A stretch of DNA of 35,921 nt from Plicaturopsis crispa FD-325 SS-3 (lineage: Eukaryota; Basidiomycota; Agaricomycetes; Amylocorticiales; Amylocorticiaceae): assembly GCA_000827205.1 (NCBI GenBank), contig KN832568.1, forward strand, positions 743,924-779,844. Reading direction: 5' to 3'. Under the pieces are notes generated by a model that worked only from the letters and a program-made list of their open reading frames with translations, was not told where the DNA came from and did no database searches. Below are positions 33,703 through 35,921 of this stretch, one piece after another. Made by a program: the position numbers and the translations under genes. Position 1 is the first letter of the stretch. Each line of letters opens with the position of its first letter.

Positions 33703-34398
33703 CCCTTGGATACAGACTGACCGCGCCCTTGCAGGGCACTGTTCAGCTACGGTAATGCAGCCGTGACGCTGCCCGCGCCCAAACTCCTGTTGCCACCAAA
33801 CTACGTCTTTGATCTGTAGTACTGCCAGCGCATCAGTGAGTACAACGTGGCTCTGTTCTGCCCTATTGCTGAGAATGCTGACCATAGCCTACGCTTTTGA
33901 ACATCAATATGTATATGCTTGTGTCGAATTTGCATGCCCCGAGCCCCCACGTACACATTCAGCAAAAGGACGTCTCCAAATATCATCAAGACTGTGGTAA
34001 TGCGACTCGCACCGGTCCCATCTTGGCCTCTGCTAGCATTTCATATCTTCTGAAGGCCTGTGCAATGGGTACCATTGATCGCTCAAGCTCAATGTTGTGA
34101 CTCCCTGTCTCCTTCCTCCCTGTTCTATCTCATGTATCTGTAGTCCACCATGTAATTTGACATGAGCTCGTCCTCTAGACATCCATTGCTTAGTGTTTGT
34201 AGTGCACGTTATGAATCTTCTGTTGGGCTATTGGCATTTATCCTCGCTTCGAGTGAAACCATGTTGAAACATGTGCATTCAAGTTATAGTAATGAGAGCT
34301 ACTAAGATGGAACAATAGGCATGAACGCAAAGCAAAAATCATCAGATTCATGGTGGGTACTACTAGTAAGCCATTTTTGCAACCACCGTTGAGGTTAA

Positions 34399-35400
34399 TC
34401 ACTGGCGTGCCTCCACAATCTTTGCCACGACACCCTGGAATACATCCCAAGCCGTCGCCAACGTGATTTTTGGGTAGCCTAGTGAAACATACGCATCATC
34501 GGCTTCAGCTTGGAACTCATCGGTAACAAACTTGAAAGCCGCATTTCTGGCATCTTCCCCTCCATACGCCTGTCGTAAATCGTGTACGGTTGCAGGATTG
34601 ACATAGACAGAGCAATCGCGAGCGTCAAGTCTGACCGACTTTGGTACGGTAAGCATATGGCGAGGTGATTTCCCGGTCGGGAGAATTTTCGTCTTTGAGC
34701 GCGATAGGCGGTGATTGTTCCAGTATTCGCGGAACTCGTCGAGCCGCTCTTGCACCAGAGGAGGCCAAAGCCAGTTAAAAACCTGTCTACAATGCATTGC
34801 ATAGATCCATCAAGACCAATTATGGAGCACAAAGCGAGGAAAAAGCGTACACGTGGATCTCGTCAACTGGACAGAAGATACCAGAGTCTGTTCCGGCAAG
34901 GATAACATGCTTGAGGGTATGGCCCTCGCCATTTCGCTTCCACCGCCAGAATGATTCAATCGGCGTATTGTTCGTGCTGGATAACTGAACATATGGGGGC
35001 CATTGTACAGCAGCAAACTCGGGTGCCACTTCATTTCTAAATCTCAAATTAGCACTAAACATTAAACAAGGCTGAGCAACTTGGCGACTTACCTGAGAAA
35101 TGCATGTATTCTCAACATCTTGCCGACCTCCGTGCCTTTGTCTGTAGTCAGTTGAAGAGAGATGCGATCTTGTAGTAGACGACAGTGAAGACCCAAGGTT
35201 AGACAAGATACAAAGATAACTGCACTGCTCAGTGCGAATTCACTTACAGCCTCTGGATTCCACCAAGTCAAGGTAATAGTGCGGTATGGTGTCGTTGTTG
35301 CGCACATTTGGCAGGACGACACATGCATGGAGATAGCCCGAAAACTGATCTTTTGACGCGTAGATAGGAAGGCGGATTCCATGCCCAAGGTTCAAAGCCT
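34399..35400 (-). mobile_element. Fossil integrase-core (rva_4-type) element
   Basis: Minus-strand coding pieces match the integrase-core domain family found in many basidiomycete genomes (the rva_4-type DDE integrase, as I remember it). Landmarks are the segment around GTEVGKMLRIHAFLR, the part with STNNTPIESFWRWKR, and a long C-terminal frame (34,399-34,797) with FNWLWPPLVQERLDEFREYW, SPRHMLTVP and a closing DDAYVSLGYPKITLATAWDV. The upstream part is represented near 35,270-35,390. The pieces occupy more than one frame, about two or three interruptions in all; family members have introns, so some may be splicing rather than decay. Whether the copy is whole is not settled, but an expected N-terminal part was not identified. 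Age is probably moderate, since the motifs are still clear. The AT-rich palindromic region just upstream may belong to it. Confidence 0.75.
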
Positions 35401-35418
35401 AATATTATACTTTCTGTT

Positions 35419-35623
35419 ACCCTATATAGGGTTTCGGTGCTGCAACTGCAGCACCACTGCAGCACCAAGGCGTTTTAGCTTACGTGTAAGCTAAAATATT
35501 ATGCATGCAGCACTGAGTGTTCCTCTTTTTTTCTACATTACTTCTATTCTCTACTTTTTCACATTGTTATCTCTCCCAATTTTGTACCATTATCGAAAAT
35601 TAGCTTACATGCAAGCTAATTTT
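35419..35623. repeat. Row of short perfect palindromes upstream of the integrase element
   Basis: In order: ACCCTATATAGGGT (35,419-35,432), a 14-bp palindrome; GGTGCTGCA-AC-TGCAGCACC (35,436-35,455), followed by another TGCAGCACC at 35,459-35,467; TTTTAGCTTAC-GT-GTAAGCTAAAA (35,473-35,496); and AAAATTAGCTT-ACATGC-AAGCTAATTTT (35,596-35,623). The last two share the core TAGCTTACRTGYAAGCTA, 123 bp apart. They may be transposase sites, subterminal repeats or a promoter element of the fossil. Confidence 0.8.
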
Positions 35624-35754
35624 TCTTTCTTTCATCATATAATTTGCCCTATCTATCTAAGTCCCATAATCCAGTAGTTGATTAAAACAGCCCTCTTTTT
35701 TCCTTTTTAGGCAATCATTTTACGAATTCCCGTCTTTTTTGCTTCCCCATCATT

Positions 35755-35921
35755 TTTCTCCTCTTTTTCCGACCGTCTTTTGATCGTCTCCCCTCTGTTT
35801 CGCCCGATCTTTTGATCGTCTCCCCTCTTTTTTCGTCCGTCTTTTTGATTCTCTCCCCTCTGTTTCGCCTGATTTTTGATCCTCTCTCCTCTGTTTCGCC
35901 CGTCTTTTCATCCTGTCCCCT
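35755..35921. repeat. CT-rich minisatellite running off the window end
   Basis: Units of about 32-35 bp of the form CTCCCCTCTGTTTCGCCCG followed by a TTTTGATC stretch occur about four to five times with small variations, up to the last base. The strand is strongly pyrimidine-rich. The array continues beyond the window. Confidence 0.8.

Larger units (their letters stand above)
32721..34398. other. No supported gene; simple repeats inside
   Basis: Apart from the two simple repeats listed separately, only short frames are seen. A Ser-rich plus-strand frame (33,072-33,461) is driven by the trinucleotide repeat and is not taken as a gene. Confidence 0.45.

Overview
The window looks like nuclear DNA of an Agaricomycete (mushroom-forming basidiomycete, possibly a polypore). 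Real coding exons are GC-rich and split by many 50-75 bp GT-AG introns. The recognisable families are basidiomycete-type: DUF6534 membrane proteins, a Mag1-like glycoprotein, a YABBY/HMG-like small protein, a HAM1-like TULIP protein and a GATA-like zinc-finger protein. All gene models below were spliced by eye from GT-AG signals, frame continuity and paralogue comparison. The organism assignment is inference.

Layout. Positions 1-5,446 hold no convincing intact gene, but they contain a cluster of inverted CGTGTCCC motifs (518-904), a 510-bp imperfect palindrome made of two facing copies of one coding fragment (1,291-1,800) and a worn ~205-bp tandem repeat (2,191-2,990). Next comes a tandem pair of DUF6534 membrane-protein genes on the plus strand (5,447-7,114 and 8,085-9,782). 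A tandem pair of paralogous secreted-protein genes of unrecognised family follows on the minus strand (10,195-11,098 and 13,212-14,186), with an unclassified ~890-bp repeat (copy A) between them. A five-exon GATA-like gene on the minus strand covers 15,042-17,333.

From 17,334 to 23,455 lies a gene-poor tract whose clearest content is a decayed array of exon/intron-like modules (21,480-22,600). A compact gene island follows: Mag1-like glycoprotein (minus, 23,456-24,796), small HMG-box protein (plus, 25,115-25,628) and HAM1-like lipid-binding-fold protein (plus, 26,022-28,619).

Beyond the island, a worn third copy of the secreted-protein gene (about 29,003-29,470, plus) sits next to repeat copy B (30,042-30,955, minus). 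Together they look like an inverted duplicate of the block A-plus-second-secreted-gene. A minus-strand gene for a low-complexity nuclear-type protein, apparently out of frame with itself, covers about 31,390-32,720. The right end carries an integrase-core element (about 34,399-35,400, minus), a row of short perfect palindromes upstream of it, and a CT-rich minisatellite running off the window end.

Most credible novelty: the secreted-protein pair. Both members share four exons, a KR-DSW dibasic site exactly at an exon junction, a final C-P-D tail, and a CTTAAGAA box about 60 bp before the ATG. The window also holds a relic third copy in an inverted segmental duplication.
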